DNA from: CAZVWQ01 sp964631275
GTDB lineage: Bacteria > Patescibacteriota > JACMRA01
Direction of reading: 5' to 3'
DNA: 18,885 nt
Assembly: GCA_964631275.1 (NCBI GenBank)
Contig: CAZVWQ010000028.1
Span: forward strand, 1 to 18,885
The notes beneath the pieces are model-generated. The model had not been told where the DNA came from, ran no database searches, and worked only from the letters and a program-made list of their open reading frames with translations. Position numbers and translations under genes: made by a program. Positions 7,805 through 15,287 of the stretch are shown piece by piece; within the stretch, counting starts at the first letter, position 1; each line of letters starts with the position of its first letter.

Positions 7805-8059
7805 ATATAAAATAAAAAATAAAAATAAAAAAAATAATAATTAAAATAAACAGCCTAGACCTACGAAACAATAACAAAGGCTGTAATCAAAAATAAATAT
7901 CTAAGAATTTTTCCTATAGGTTATTAACTAGGTAATGACTGTAATTTAGCAAAAAGGTATTTATATTTTATGGCAAGTAAAAAATTTATAATTTTATTTT
8001 TTTAAGGCTTATTTAGCTTATTAATAGGCTAAACTAATTTATTTTGATTTATATTAAAT

Positions 8060-8086
8060 CAACAGCTTTGTCTCAAAATAAGCTAA
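8060..8086 (+). repeat. Short repeat D, copy 2
   Basis: Matches 5534-5560 (CAACAG.TTT.TCTCAAAATAAG.TAA). It lies upstream of a repeat A copy. Apart from these two repeats, 7805-8418 contains nothing I can support as a gene. Confidence 0.45.
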
Positions 8087-8144
8087 TTTTGCTAATAATT
8101 TACTGATCAAGACTAATTAAAACTTAAATAAATAAAAAATAACT

Positions 8145-8258
8145 TATATCCTTTAGCTAATCATTACAGTGACTGCCCGTTAGGAATTTACCTTAAATAA
8201 AAGATTTATTTGCTTATGAAGAGTTAAATATTTAGGATAATAGTAAATGGTGGATATA
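8145..8258 (+). repeat. Repeat A, copy 4 (full length)
   Basis: 114 bp with CTAATCATTACAGTGACTGCCC in the 5' arm, TTTATTTGCTTATGAAGAG in the middle and GGATATA at the end. The termini have drifted from TATACCC/GGGTATA. It lies 160 bp beyond the 3' end of the trpC operon, in opposite orientation to that operon. Confidence 0.85.
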
Positions 8259-8418
8259 CAATCTATAAAATAATCTATTTTTGTTGTTTTTAGAATATAC
8301 CAAATAAAGCCTATACTTGCATAAATCAAAGTAACTGCTTATTAGTCTTATTACAAGATAGTTTTGGCTAGGCTAGAAAAATAAATAATTAACCTAAAAA
8401 AGAGTATAAAGTTTATGA

Positions 8419-9207
8419 CTATCCAAACCAACTCAAAAGTTCTGGATTTTTAGCTAACCCTTCTCCAATTAACACAAAATCAAATTTATAAGCATTCAAT
8501 AAATCTAAATCTTGGGTGCTAAGTACCCCGCTTTCGGCTACAACTTTGTGACCAACTGGCAAGTATTCTTTGTTTTGAATACATTTTTGTAAATTGACAT
8601 TGAAGGTCTCTAGATTACGATTGTTGACTCCAAATAGTAATTTTTGTTTAAGTTTATTAACATTTTCTATTTTTTGATATATTTTATTAAATTTGGTTAT
8701 CTCTTTGTGGTCATGAAATTCTAGTAAGATACTAAGATCCAAACTCAGAGCTAAGTCTATAAATTCCAGAATTTGCTTTGAACTAAGTATTCTAGCAATT
8801 AGCAAAATTACGTCAGCTTGGAGGTATTTACTTTCCCAGATTTGATAAGCGTCGATAATAAATTCCTTACGTAGTAGAGGCAGGTCGACTACTTTTTTAA
8901 CTTGCTTAAATATCTCTTTACTCCCTCCAAAATATTTTTCGTCAGTAAGTACAGAAATTGCCGAGGTTTTTTTAGTAGCAAAATCTTGGGCAATTTTTTG
9001 AGGATCAAAGTCTTTTCGGATTAGGCCTTTGCTTGGACTTTTTCTTTTAATTTCGGCAATTAATTTAAGACCTTGCTGGTCACTAAGATTTTTAGGCTTA
9101 TAGTTCTTAAGATCAAGGCTTTTTTTTAGTTGATCTAAAGAAAATTTATCTATAGCTTTTTTTACAAAAATTTTTTTGTATTCTACAATTTCGTCTAGAA
9201 TATTCAT
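8419..9207 (-). CDS. trpC: Indole-3-glycerol phosphate synthase
   Basis: 262-residue TIM-barrel enzyme that closes the indole ring from CdRP in tryptophan biosynthesis. All signature blocks are present: LIAEIKRKSPSKG (49-61), AISVLTDEKYFGGS (83-96), PLLRKEF with Lys114, LLEFHD with Glu163, GVNNRNL (193-199), VAESGV (223-228) and VLIGEGLAKNPE (245-256). The catalytic acids and lysines are in place, so it should be active. Length is typical. ATG at 9207 lies 2 bases after the stop of the upstream DUF35 gene, so the two are co-transcribed. No other trp gene is in the window; being third in a thiolase operon is unusual. Confidence 0.95.
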   Translation of the reverse strand: MNILDEIVEYKKIFVKKAIDKFSLDQLKKSLDLKNYKPKNLSDQQGLKLIAEIKRKSPSKGLIRKDFDPQKIAQDFATKKTSAISVLTDEKYFGGSKEIFKQVKKVVDLPLLRKEFIIDAYQIWESKYLQADVILLIARILSSKQILEFIDLALSLDLSILLEFHDHKEITKFNKIYQKIENVNKLKQKLLFGVNNRNLETFNVNLQKCIQNKEYLPVGHKVVAESGVLSTQDLDLLNAYKFDFVLIGEGLAKNPELLSWFG

Positions 9208-9209
9208 GC

Positions 9210-9524
9210 TTATTCAAATAGTTTAAATTTAACTCCATAAACAATAATCTCCTCTTCTCCTACTTGACCTATTTTTCTAAGTACGGATATTACTTTTTGG
9301 CCTATTTTTAGTTTTAGTTCTTTGGTGTAGTCAGTTAATTCAGCAAAGATTTTTTCTTTGGTTTCTTCTAATTCTATCATTAAAACAATAACCGAAGACT
9401 GGTCAGAAAAACGATAACTCGGTGTGTCAATTTTTGTCCAAGAAATAATTTTACCTATTTTATCTAGATATTTTCGACTTTCTTTTTGTCGCCTCCAAAC
9501 CTTAGAGGGAGATACAAAATACAT
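9210..9524 (-). CDS. DUF35-type OB-fold acyl-CoA-associated protein lacking its zinc ribbon
   Basis: 104-residue partner-type protein of the DUF35/OB-fold family, which in archaea bridges acetoacetyl-CoA thiolase and HMG-CoA synthase. The N-terminal SPSKVWRRQKESRKYL matches the helical P..WR...RY.L lead-in. The C-terminal part matches the OB fold: GKIISWTKI, VLMIELEE, ELKLKIGQKVISVLRKIG and IIVYGVKFKLF. The rubredoxin-like four-Cys zinc ribbon normally between them is missing, and the protein has no cysteine at all. It starts 1 base after the thiolase stop, so coupled expression with it is very likely. Confidence 0.82.
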   Translation of the reverse strand: MYFVSPSKVWRRQKESRKYLDKIGKIISWTKIDTPSYRFSDQSSVIVLMIELEETKEKIFAELTDYTKELKLKIGQKVISVLRKIGQVGEEEIIVYGVKFKLFE

Positions 9525-9525
9525 A

Positions 9526-10692
9526 TTAAGTGTTATTTTTTGATAGGATTGTTACGCTAGAAGAGCCACCAGAACCTCCAACATTATGAGCTAGTCCATA
9601 TTCTGCTTTTTTAATTTGCCTACTTTTAGCCTGATTCGTTAATTGTAGATAGACTTCGCCAATCTGTTTAATCCCTGTAGCTCCAACTGGGTGCCCTGCG
9701 GCCTTAAGACCTCCTGATGTATTAACAACTGGAAGTTTAGAATTTTTAGAATTTAGATATGTTTGTTTGATATTATCAAATTTTGCTCCTTGGCCTAATT
9801 CTACAAAACCTAGGTTTTCTAAAGCTAAAACTTCAGCGATACTAAAGCAGTCATGGACTTCAGCAATATCTATCTGTTTAGGTTTAATTTTAGCAATAGC
9901 AAAAGCTTTTTTGGCTGCTAACTCAGTAGCTTTAATGGAAACTAAACTCTCTCTTGCTGTTAGAGAGATAGTATCTGTAGCTGTTTCGGTAGACAAAATT
10001 TCAGCTATTTTTTGATTTTTTGGTTCTGAACTAATCATAATAGCTGCTCCACCATCAGTAATTGGTGAGCAATCTAAAACCTTTAAAGGACTAGCAATAT
10101 ATTGAGAATTCATAACTTGATCTACGGTAATTTGGTTACGAAATTGAGCTTTGTCATTTAGGCTTCCATGATAGTGGTTTTTAACTGAGATTTGAGCTAA
10201 ATCTTTTTCTGTATATCCAAATTTAGTTAAATAATTTTGAGCAATAATTGCGTACAAACCAGGAAAAGTTAACCCAGCTTCTTGCTCCATTCCACTAGCA
10301 GCAGAAGCTAAACTATGGGTTACAAGCTCAGTGGTAGCGTCTGTCATCTTTTCTACACCCAAGACTAAGACGTTTTTTAGGTGATTAGCCTTGAGATAAT
10401 TATAAGCCAAATGAAAAGCCATACCTCCAGAACTGCAGGCACTCTCAACCCTAAAAATCGGGATATTGAGCTTAAAAATTTCGGCGATTTTGGCCCCCAA
10501 GTGAAGATTGTTTTCTAGAATTCCACTAAGCATGTTACCAAAAAAAATAGCCTCGACTTTGTTTAGGCTCGTCTTGGCTTCGACTAATAATCCTTCTACA
10601 CTCTCAATAATCAAATCACTCAAGGACCTATTCCACAGCTCACCAAATTTGGTAGAATAATAGCCACTGACTACAATTTTTGATTTACTCAT
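9526..10692 (-). CDS. Archaeal/SCP2-type thiolase (acetyl-CoA acetyltransferase)
   Basis: 388-residue thiolase that probably condenses two acetyl-CoA to acetoacetyl-CoA. VESACSSGGMAF places the acyl-accepting nucleophile at Cys86. AEVHDCFSIAEVLALENLG is the conserved EVHD block of SCP2-type thiolases. GLKAAGHPVGATG (328-340) supplies His334. The last motif is AHNVGGSGG (368-376), with HN where classic thiolases carry the second Cys, as in SCP2/archaeal forms. First gene of a tight three-gene operon with DUF35 and trpC. ATG at 10692 has no Shine-Dalgarno, and a TTGACA lies at 10732-10727 upstream. In archaea the next step is HMG-CoA synthase, which is not in this window. Confidence 0.92.
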   Translation of the reverse strand: MSKSKIVVSGYYSTKFGELWNRSLSDLIIESVEGLLVEAKTSLNKVEAIFFGNMLSGILENNLHLGAKIAEIFKLNIPIFRVESACSSGGMAFHLAYNYLKANHLKNVLVLGVEKMTDATTELVTHSLASAASGMEQEAGLTFPGLYAIIAQNYLTKFGYTEKDLAQISVKNHYHGSLNDKAQFRNQITVDQVMNSQYIASPLKVLDCSPITDGGAAIMISSEPKNQKIAEILSTETATDTISLTARESLVSIKATELAAKKAFAIAKIKPKQIDIAEVHDCFSIAEVLALENLGFVELGQGAKFDNIKQTYLNSKNSKLPVVNTSGGLKAAGHPVGATGIKQIGEVYLQLTNQAKSRQIKKAEYGLAHNVGGSGGSSSVTILSKNNT

Positions 10693-10920
10693 TTTTAACT
10701 AAACATTTTTAATTAATCTAACTTTTGTCAAAAAAATATAACCTTGTCATCTAAAAAAAATAATTTTGTGTATGGCTAATTTGTTTAATTAAAACTTCCG
10801 CAGTCTTCTAAAAAAACTAAATATAATAAATTTCACAATAAAATATCTATATTTAGTAATAAAATTGATTTGTTACAGAAGCTTTGTAATAATAAAAAAC
10901 CAGTTTACTTATCTTTGGTC

Positions 10921-11048
10921 AATGTTTAGATCAATTCAAATTAAGGCTTTTCGAATTTTCAAATATTCACTTTTAGTCTTAATTAAACTTAACTAAAACC
11001 AAAAATTTAAATTCTAAAAAAACTGAAGCTTGATTTGTGCTGAGTATA
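10921..11048 (+). repeat. Repeat C, copy 2
   Basis: 128 bp aligning with 4306-4435: ATCAATTCAAATTA near the start, an A-rich core, AAAAAAACTGAA, and an intact TGAGTATA end. The 5' TATACTCA arm is degraded to AATGTTTA. It is the only recognised item in the 10693-11222 gap besides promoter-like sequence. Confidence 0.75.
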
Positions 11049-11211
11049 AATAGTCTTAACTTATTGCCCAAAAAAAATCTGTTTTTATTTTATTTTATAT
11101 AAAAAACTAAGCAAAATAGCTTAATTTTAGAGCAAGTCTATTCTTAAAATTTTTTTAAAGATATCATATTAGTTATCCTAGTTGACATATCTTCTCAAAT
11201 CAAGCAAGATT

Positions 11212-11217
11212 TATAAT
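11212..11217 (+). promoter_or_regulatory. Perfect TATAAT close to the start codon (possible leaderless mRNA)
   Basis: TATAAT ends 5 bases before ATG at 11223, so transcription would start at or within a base of the start codon. A TTGACA at 11182-11187 is 24 bp away, too far for a normal sigma-70 spacer. Suggestive of leaderless expression only. Confidence 0.35.
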
Positions 11218-11222
11218 AAATT

Positions 11223-12644
11223 ATGCTACAAAGATACCGAGCTTTGATTTTTACTTTGTTTTCGATTTTGTTTGTGGTAACCTTACCTTTTTTGGTAGTT
11301 TATTCCCTTGGTTACAACCTAAATTTTGAATCACAAACTGTAAACAATTCTTTGACAGTAAGCATTGACACAATCCCTAGAGGAGCAATTATAGAAGCTA
11401 ATTCTGTTCGGCATCGAACTCCTTTAGAACTAAAAATTATCGAAGATAGATTAACTAAGCTAGACATTGACTCTAGTAGTTTTTTGTCTGAAAGTGTAAT
11501 TTTATCTCATTCTAAAGATTATAATTCTACAGCTAAACTTAATGAACTCTGGCTATTACCTATAGATGAGACAGCCCAATATGAATTAGAAGAAGGTCGG
11601 GTAATTACTTTTTTGTCTGACAGCCAAGTTTTGATTCAAAAAGAAAGTGGTTATTACGTGCAAGGTTTTAGTTTTGGCGGTTATCAGGGTAAACAAAGTA
11701 AGGTTAACCTAAATCCTAATCTAATTAATAAAATTGCCAGTGATGAATGGTCTTCGCTTGGTAAAGATAAATTTTGGCAAAAAGAACAAAACTACTTTTT
11801 GTTTAATAATTTAATTCTAAATAGCTGGGAACTTTTTGATTTTAAAATTTTACCTTTTGAAGTAATTTCTGTAGCTTCTTACTCAAATAATCAACTTTTG
11901 TTATTAGACAAAGAAGGCTCGTTATGGCTGTTTGATTCCTTAACTAAGAATTTCTTCTTTTTAGAAAACAACATCTATGGCCTGAACTTCATTGACTCTC
12001 CTCAAAGTATATGGATCTTGAGTCGAAGTTATATTTATAGACTTTTACCGCTAACTAATTCAGCTAATCCTCAAGATTTTGATTTACAAACTTTTATTTA
12101 TTCTGGAGTCCAAAATATTTTTGATTTAACTAAAGATCTTAGCTTAGATAATCTTGAACACTTTCAGGTTAAAAGTGTTTTTTTAGGAACTGTTTTCAAA
12201 ATTGGTACTAATTTAATCTATATCCCAGACTCAAACAAAAACTCTCTAGAATTTGTGGCTACAAATGTTAGATTTTTAGGAACTGACAATAGTACTGTTT
12301 TTTGGATTACTATGGATAATAATTTTTTTGCTTATAATTTTTTCCAAAAAAAAATGCAGAATTTCGAGAGCTTAAATAATTTTTTGAGTCAAGAATCTAT
12401 AAAAGACCTTGAATTGCAAATTTTTTATTATAAACCTTGGCGAAGAATTTTTATTTATTCTAATTCACAAATAGCTTCTATCTGGTACGATACTGATATA
12501 CTTAATGAGGCAATTATTTATTATAAGCCTAACCTATGGATTGATAATAAAACCTGCCTATCTAAAATCCTAGACAACTATCAATTTTGTTTTGTAGATA
12601 ATCAGTTAACCACTTACAAAAACAACTCGCTCCCTTGGCAATAA
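11223..12644 (+). CDS. Membrane-anchored PEGA-like protein, function unknown
   Basis: 473-residue protein. Residues about 8-32 are a hydrophobic anchor ending in YSLGYNLNFESQ. Next comes SLTVSIDTIPRGAIIEANSVRHRTPLEL, which follows the PEGA-domain pattern (strand, P-G-A-x-I, then TP-L). The remaining roughly 380 residues are rich in short beta strands with recurring aromatic turns (for example SLWLFDS, SIWILSRSYIYRL, NLIYIPDS, TVFWITMDNNFFAYN). That suggests a WD/Kelch-like propeller facing outside the cell. No catalytic motif is visible. Similar PEGA-plus-beta proteins with one N-terminal anchor are common in candidate-phyla genomes. The propeller idea is inference. No operon partner. Confidence 0.7.
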   Translation: MLQRYRALIFTLFSILFVVTLPFLVVYSLGYNLNFESQTVNNSLTVSIDTIPRGAIIEANSVRHRTPLELKIIEDRLTKLDIDSSSFLSESVILSHSKDYNSTAKLNELWLLPIDETAQYELEEGRVITFLSDSQVLIQKESGYYVQGFSFGGYQGKQSKVNLNPNLINKIASDEWSSLGKDKFWQKEQNYFLFNNLILNSWELFDFKILPFEVISVASYSNNQLLLLDKEGSLWLFDSLTKNFFFLENNIYGLNFIDSPQSIWILSRSYIYRLLPLTNSANPQDFDLQTFIYSGVQNIFDLTKDLSLDNLEHFQVKSVFLGTVFKIGTNLIYIPDSNKNSLEFVATNVRFLGTDNSTVFWITMDNNFFAYNFFQKKMQNFESLNNFLSQESIKDLELQIFYYKPWRRIFIYSNSQIASIWYDTDILNEAIIYYKPNLWIDNKTCLSKILDNYQFCFVDNQLTTYKNNSLPWQ

Positions 12645-12815
12645 GTCTTATCTTAAACTTTTAAAGATTTTAAAAAATAAAAAACTAACAAAAATAAAAT
12701 TTAGTTAAAATTCCTAGTTTAAATTGATTTAATCAAACAAACTAATTTTTAATGCAAGAGGTTTGTTGAAGTTTTATAAGTAATCCCTAAACAAAATTAA
12801 TAGCCAATAATAATC

Positions 12816-12877
12816 ATGTCTCAAAACCTATTTTATGGGGTTAAAGTTTTGTAAATCTGGGTTACGGGACAAGACTA
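12816..12877 (+). repeat. Repeat B, copy 3 (internally deleted)
   Basis: ATGTCTCAAAACCTATTTTAT joins directly to TTAAAGTTTTGTAAATC and GGGACAAGACTA. Relative to copy 2 it lacks the segment between the two ACCTATTT direct repeats, a deletion expected from recombination between them. It lies just past the 3' end of the prenyl synthase gene. Confidence 0.8.
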
Positions 12878-12909
12878 ATTTATCAAAATTTAGTGCAACG
12901 CTGTAAATC

Positions 12910-13989
12910 TCAAAAACTTCTACTTAAAAGAAAACTACCTAACTCAGCAAAAAAGGCAATTTCGTAGCCATTTTTTCTAAGAATCTCTAAAATATCTTTA
13001 TTTTCCAGATCTAAACGTAGGCAAAGTTTTTTAATCTGGTTAACTGAACCTTTTTTTTTAACTAAATCTTTTAGCCAATTTACCTGATCTAAGCTTGCTT
13101 CAAGATTACCCAAAACACTTTCGATTTCTTGTTTTTCTGTTTTTGTAGAATTTTGCCAAGTTTTTAGTATAAGTAAGGTTTTCTTACCTTCCTGAATGTC
13201 TGAAAGATTAGACTTACCCGTAGATTCTTCTTCTCCAAAGAGACCTAAAATATCATCAGTTATCTGAAATATCAAGCCTAAATTAAGACCAATTCTAGCT
13301 ATCAAATTTTGCTTGTCAAGATCTACTCCAGCCAAAATAGAACCTAATAGCATTGGTTTTTGGATAGAATATCTGCCAGACTTATAATCTAGCATATTCA
13401 AAATTTTGTCTTCAGTAAGGTCTTCTAATTTATCCAGAGCTACTCCCAGTGTATCATCGCTCTGGCCATAGGCAACTTCTTGTTTCATTTCCATCCAAAC
13501 TTGTCTTAATCTTTGACTAGAAGTTTTAACTTCTAAAAACAATTCTTCAGAAAAAATATTAGCCAAATCTCCAGCTAAGATTCCAGCTGAAACTCCTAAA
13601 TGCTGACTTTGAGGCTTAATTTTAAAAAAAATTTCAAAAAACTTATGTATACTTAATATCCCTCTTCTAGTTTCAGATTCATCAATAATATCATCATGTA
13701 CAAGACAAAAAAGCTGAAAAATTTCTAAAGCCAACTCTAATTTTTCTAGATTTTGTAAACTTTCTGAGTCTCTTTGGTTGTTAGCAAAAATATTAAAAGT
13801 TTCTCTCATTAACATCGGCCTAAGTCTTTTACCTCCAGCTAAGCTAAGTTTTAATAATTCAAAAACAATTATACTAGAAATTGGGTTGATCTTTTTTGCT
13901 TCAGAAATCTTTTTTTCAAAAAAAAATTTTAGTTTAGGGTCAAACTCTAACTTAAATTCTTTTATTTTTTGCTGGAGATTGACAGTCAT
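12910..13989 (-). CDS. Polyprenyl diphosphate synthase (trans, short-chain)
   Basis: 359-residue all-alpha prenyltransferase that extends allylic diphosphates with IPP (FPP/GGPP synthase type). GGKRLRP (52-58) is the IPP-binding motif, DDIID (99-103) the first Asp-rich motif followed by ETRRG, and DDILG (245-249) the second, with the downstream DIQEGKKTLL block. A bulky Phe94 lies five residues before the first DD, which in short-chain synthases limits product length, so C15-C20 is likely (inference). The ATG at 13989 is 9 bases after the uppS stop, so the two genes probably form an operon that makes and then uses prenyl diphosphates. Confidence 0.93.
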   Translation of the reverse strand: MTVNLQQKIKEFKLEFDPKLKFFFEKKISEAKKINPISSIIVFELLKLSLAGGKRLRPMLMRETFNIFANNQRDSESLQNLEKLELALEIFQLFCLVHDDIIDESETRRGILSIHKFFEIFFKIKPQSQHLGVSAGILAGDLANIFSEELFLEVKTSSQRLRQVWMEMKQEVAYGQSDDTLGVALDKLEDLTEDKILNMLDYKSGRYSIQKPMLLGSILAGVDLDKQNLIARIGLNLGLIFQITDDILGLFGEEESTGKSNLSDIQEGKKTLLILKTWQNSTKTEKQEIESVLGNLEASLDQVNWLKDLVKKKGSVNQIKKLCLRLDLENKDILEILRKNGYEIAFFAELGSFLLSRSF

Positions 13990-13998
13990 AACAGTTAA

Positions 13999-14667
13999 TT
14001 ATTTACCAAAATTTCTTTGGCTTTGCTTAAAACTCTCAACTGCCTTTTTTAACTCTTCAGTAGTAAAATTTGGCCAAAGTGTTTCTGTAAAATAAAATTC
14101 TGAATAAGCTGCTTGCCAGAGTAAAAAATTTGATAACCGCTGATGCCCCCCTGTCCTAATAATTAGATCAGGACTGCTTGTAAGTTGTAAATTACGAGTA
14201 AAAGTTTGTAAATTAATTTCTTCTGGCTTAATTCCTTGGTTGATAAGATTTTTAACCGCTTGCAAAATTTCTTGCTGAGAACCATAATTAATGCATAAAT
14301 TTAGTACTATTTTGTGAAACTTTTTAGTTGAATTAACTAGTTCTTCTAAAGATTTTTTTGCCTGCACAGAAAAAGTAGAAATATCGCCAATGATTTTTAC
14401 CTTAACTTCTTGGTTGATTAATTTTTGTCTTTTTTTATCGGCAAAGTCAGTAATCATATTAATCAAGGTCTTAACGTTAGCAGCTCCCCTACTTTGATAG
14501 TTCTCGGTTGAAAGCACATAGCAAGTTAATTCTTTTATATCTATAACTCTACAGTAAGTAAGAATTTTTTCTAGATTATCTCCTCCAGTGTTATGGCCTA
14601 AAACTATTGACAGGTTCTTAGACTTAGCCCAACGACGATTGCCATCCATGATCAAGCCAACATGCAT
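13999..14667 (-). CDS. uppS: Undecaprenyl (cis-polyprenyl) diphosphate synthase
   Basis: 222-residue cis-prenyltransferase that makes the lipid carrier for cell-wall glycans. Motifs: MHVGLIMDGNRRWAK with catalytic Asp8, YVLSTENY (like FSTENW), INYGSQQEI, and DLIIRTGGHQRLSNFLLWQAAYSEFYFTETLWPNF. The Glu of the usual RT(S/G)GE motif is His, which is unusual; the later Glu in AAYSEFYF is kept. NRRWA instead of the common NGRWA resembles archaeal and eukaryotic forms. I chose ATG at 14667, because the TTG at 14700 would add an unneeded hydrophobic leader before the conserved start. First gene of the operon with the trans-prenyl synthase. Confidence 0.93.
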   Translation of the reverse strand: MHVGLIMDGNRRWAKSKNLSIVLGHNTGGDNLEKILTYCRVIDIKELTCYVLSTENYQSRGAANVKTLINMITDFADKKRQKLINQEVKVKIIGDISTFSVQAKKSLEELVNSTKKFHKIVLNLCINYGSQQEILQAVKNLINQGIKPEEINLQTFTRNLQLTSSPDLIIRTGGHQRLSNFLLWQAAYSEFYFTETLWPNFTTEELKKAVESFKQSQRNFGK

Positions 14668-14737
14668 ATATAATATAAAAAATAAAGATAAATAAATCAA
14701 TACTAAATTTATAAGTCAAGTCTTCAAAAATCTTACT

Positions 14738-14766
14738 TTGACAAAAAACCTTAGTAAAGGTTTAAA
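14738..14766 (+). promoter_or_regulatory. Promoter of the split membrane-protein gene
   Basis: A perfect TTGACA (14738-14743), a 17-bp spacer, and TTTAAA (14761-14766). Start would fall near 14773, leaving about 10 bases before ATG 14784 and no room for a Shine-Dalgarno sequence. Confidence 0.55.
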
Positions 14767-14783
14767 AATAAACTTACACTGCT

Positions 14784-15287
14784 ATGTCTAATCTTGATGT
14801 AAACAAAAAAATAAAGATAGTTTCGGACTTCAAATCAAATCCTAGATCTAATTATTCTGAGATGTATAAGCAGGCAGTTGAAGAAAATAAAAAGTTCTTT
14901 AGCCAGGATGAAATAGATGCCAAATCCAAGAATTTTATTGATTTAAGAAAAAATATTCTACCTGTAAAATATCGTCATAAGCCAATTACCAAAGTGCAAA
15001 CTTCAGATAAATTGGAGCAAAATCTTAATCAGTATAGCGATTCGCCGGTCTCGATTGCAAATCATAAAACTGTCAAAAAAATACCTTACTCATCGTACTC
15101 AGCCGAAAGTCTTGTTGAGGAAGGACCTGCTCCAAAATTTGATTTTAAATATAGCTTGACTTACGAAGCTAATCTAGACCAGAAAATTAACGAAAAAAAC
15201 TTAAACTTTGAAGAGCTAGAACAAACCAAACCAAAAAAAAAACAAGAAAAAAATCTCCATTTAGAGATGCTATTTTTAGTGATGTAG
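14784..15287 (+). CDS. Cytoplasmic N-terminal part of a split single-pass membrane protein
   Basis: Frame-0 portion of what appears to be one gene running to 16138. About 150 residues are polar and low in structure (many Lys, Asn, Ser, Glu), with no recognisable domain, ending in a Lys-rich stretch encoded by an A10 run at 15233-15242. Past that run this frame gives only a short unrelated tail (LHLEMLFLVM) and stops at 15287. A shift to the -1 frame joins it to SPFRDAIFSDVVW and a transmembrane helix. The open protein of 167 residues may be a sequencing artefact, a decayed gene, or the unshifted product of slippage. Own promoter upstream, divergent from uppS. Confidence 0.6.
   Translation: MSNLDVNKKIKIVSDFKSNPRSNYSEMYKQAVEENKKFFSQDEIDAKSKNFIDLRKNILPVKYRHKPITKVQTSDKLEQNLNQYSDSPVSIANHKTVKKIPYSSYSAESLVEEGPAPKFDFKYSLTYEANLDQKINEKNLNFEELEQTKPKKKQEKNLHLEMLFLVM

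Noticed and set aside
9767..10015. Plus-strand open frame of 82 codons
   Set aside because: Lies wholly antisense within the thiolase gene, whose motifs are unambiguous.
11182..11217. Standard sigma-70 promoter TTGACA/TATAAT upstream of the PEGA-like gene
   Set aside because: The spacer is 24 bp, too long; only the TATAAT box was kept, at low confidence.
13778..14095. Plus-strand open frame of 105 codons
   Set aside because: Antisense across the prenyl synthase/uppS junction; both real genes are strongly supported.
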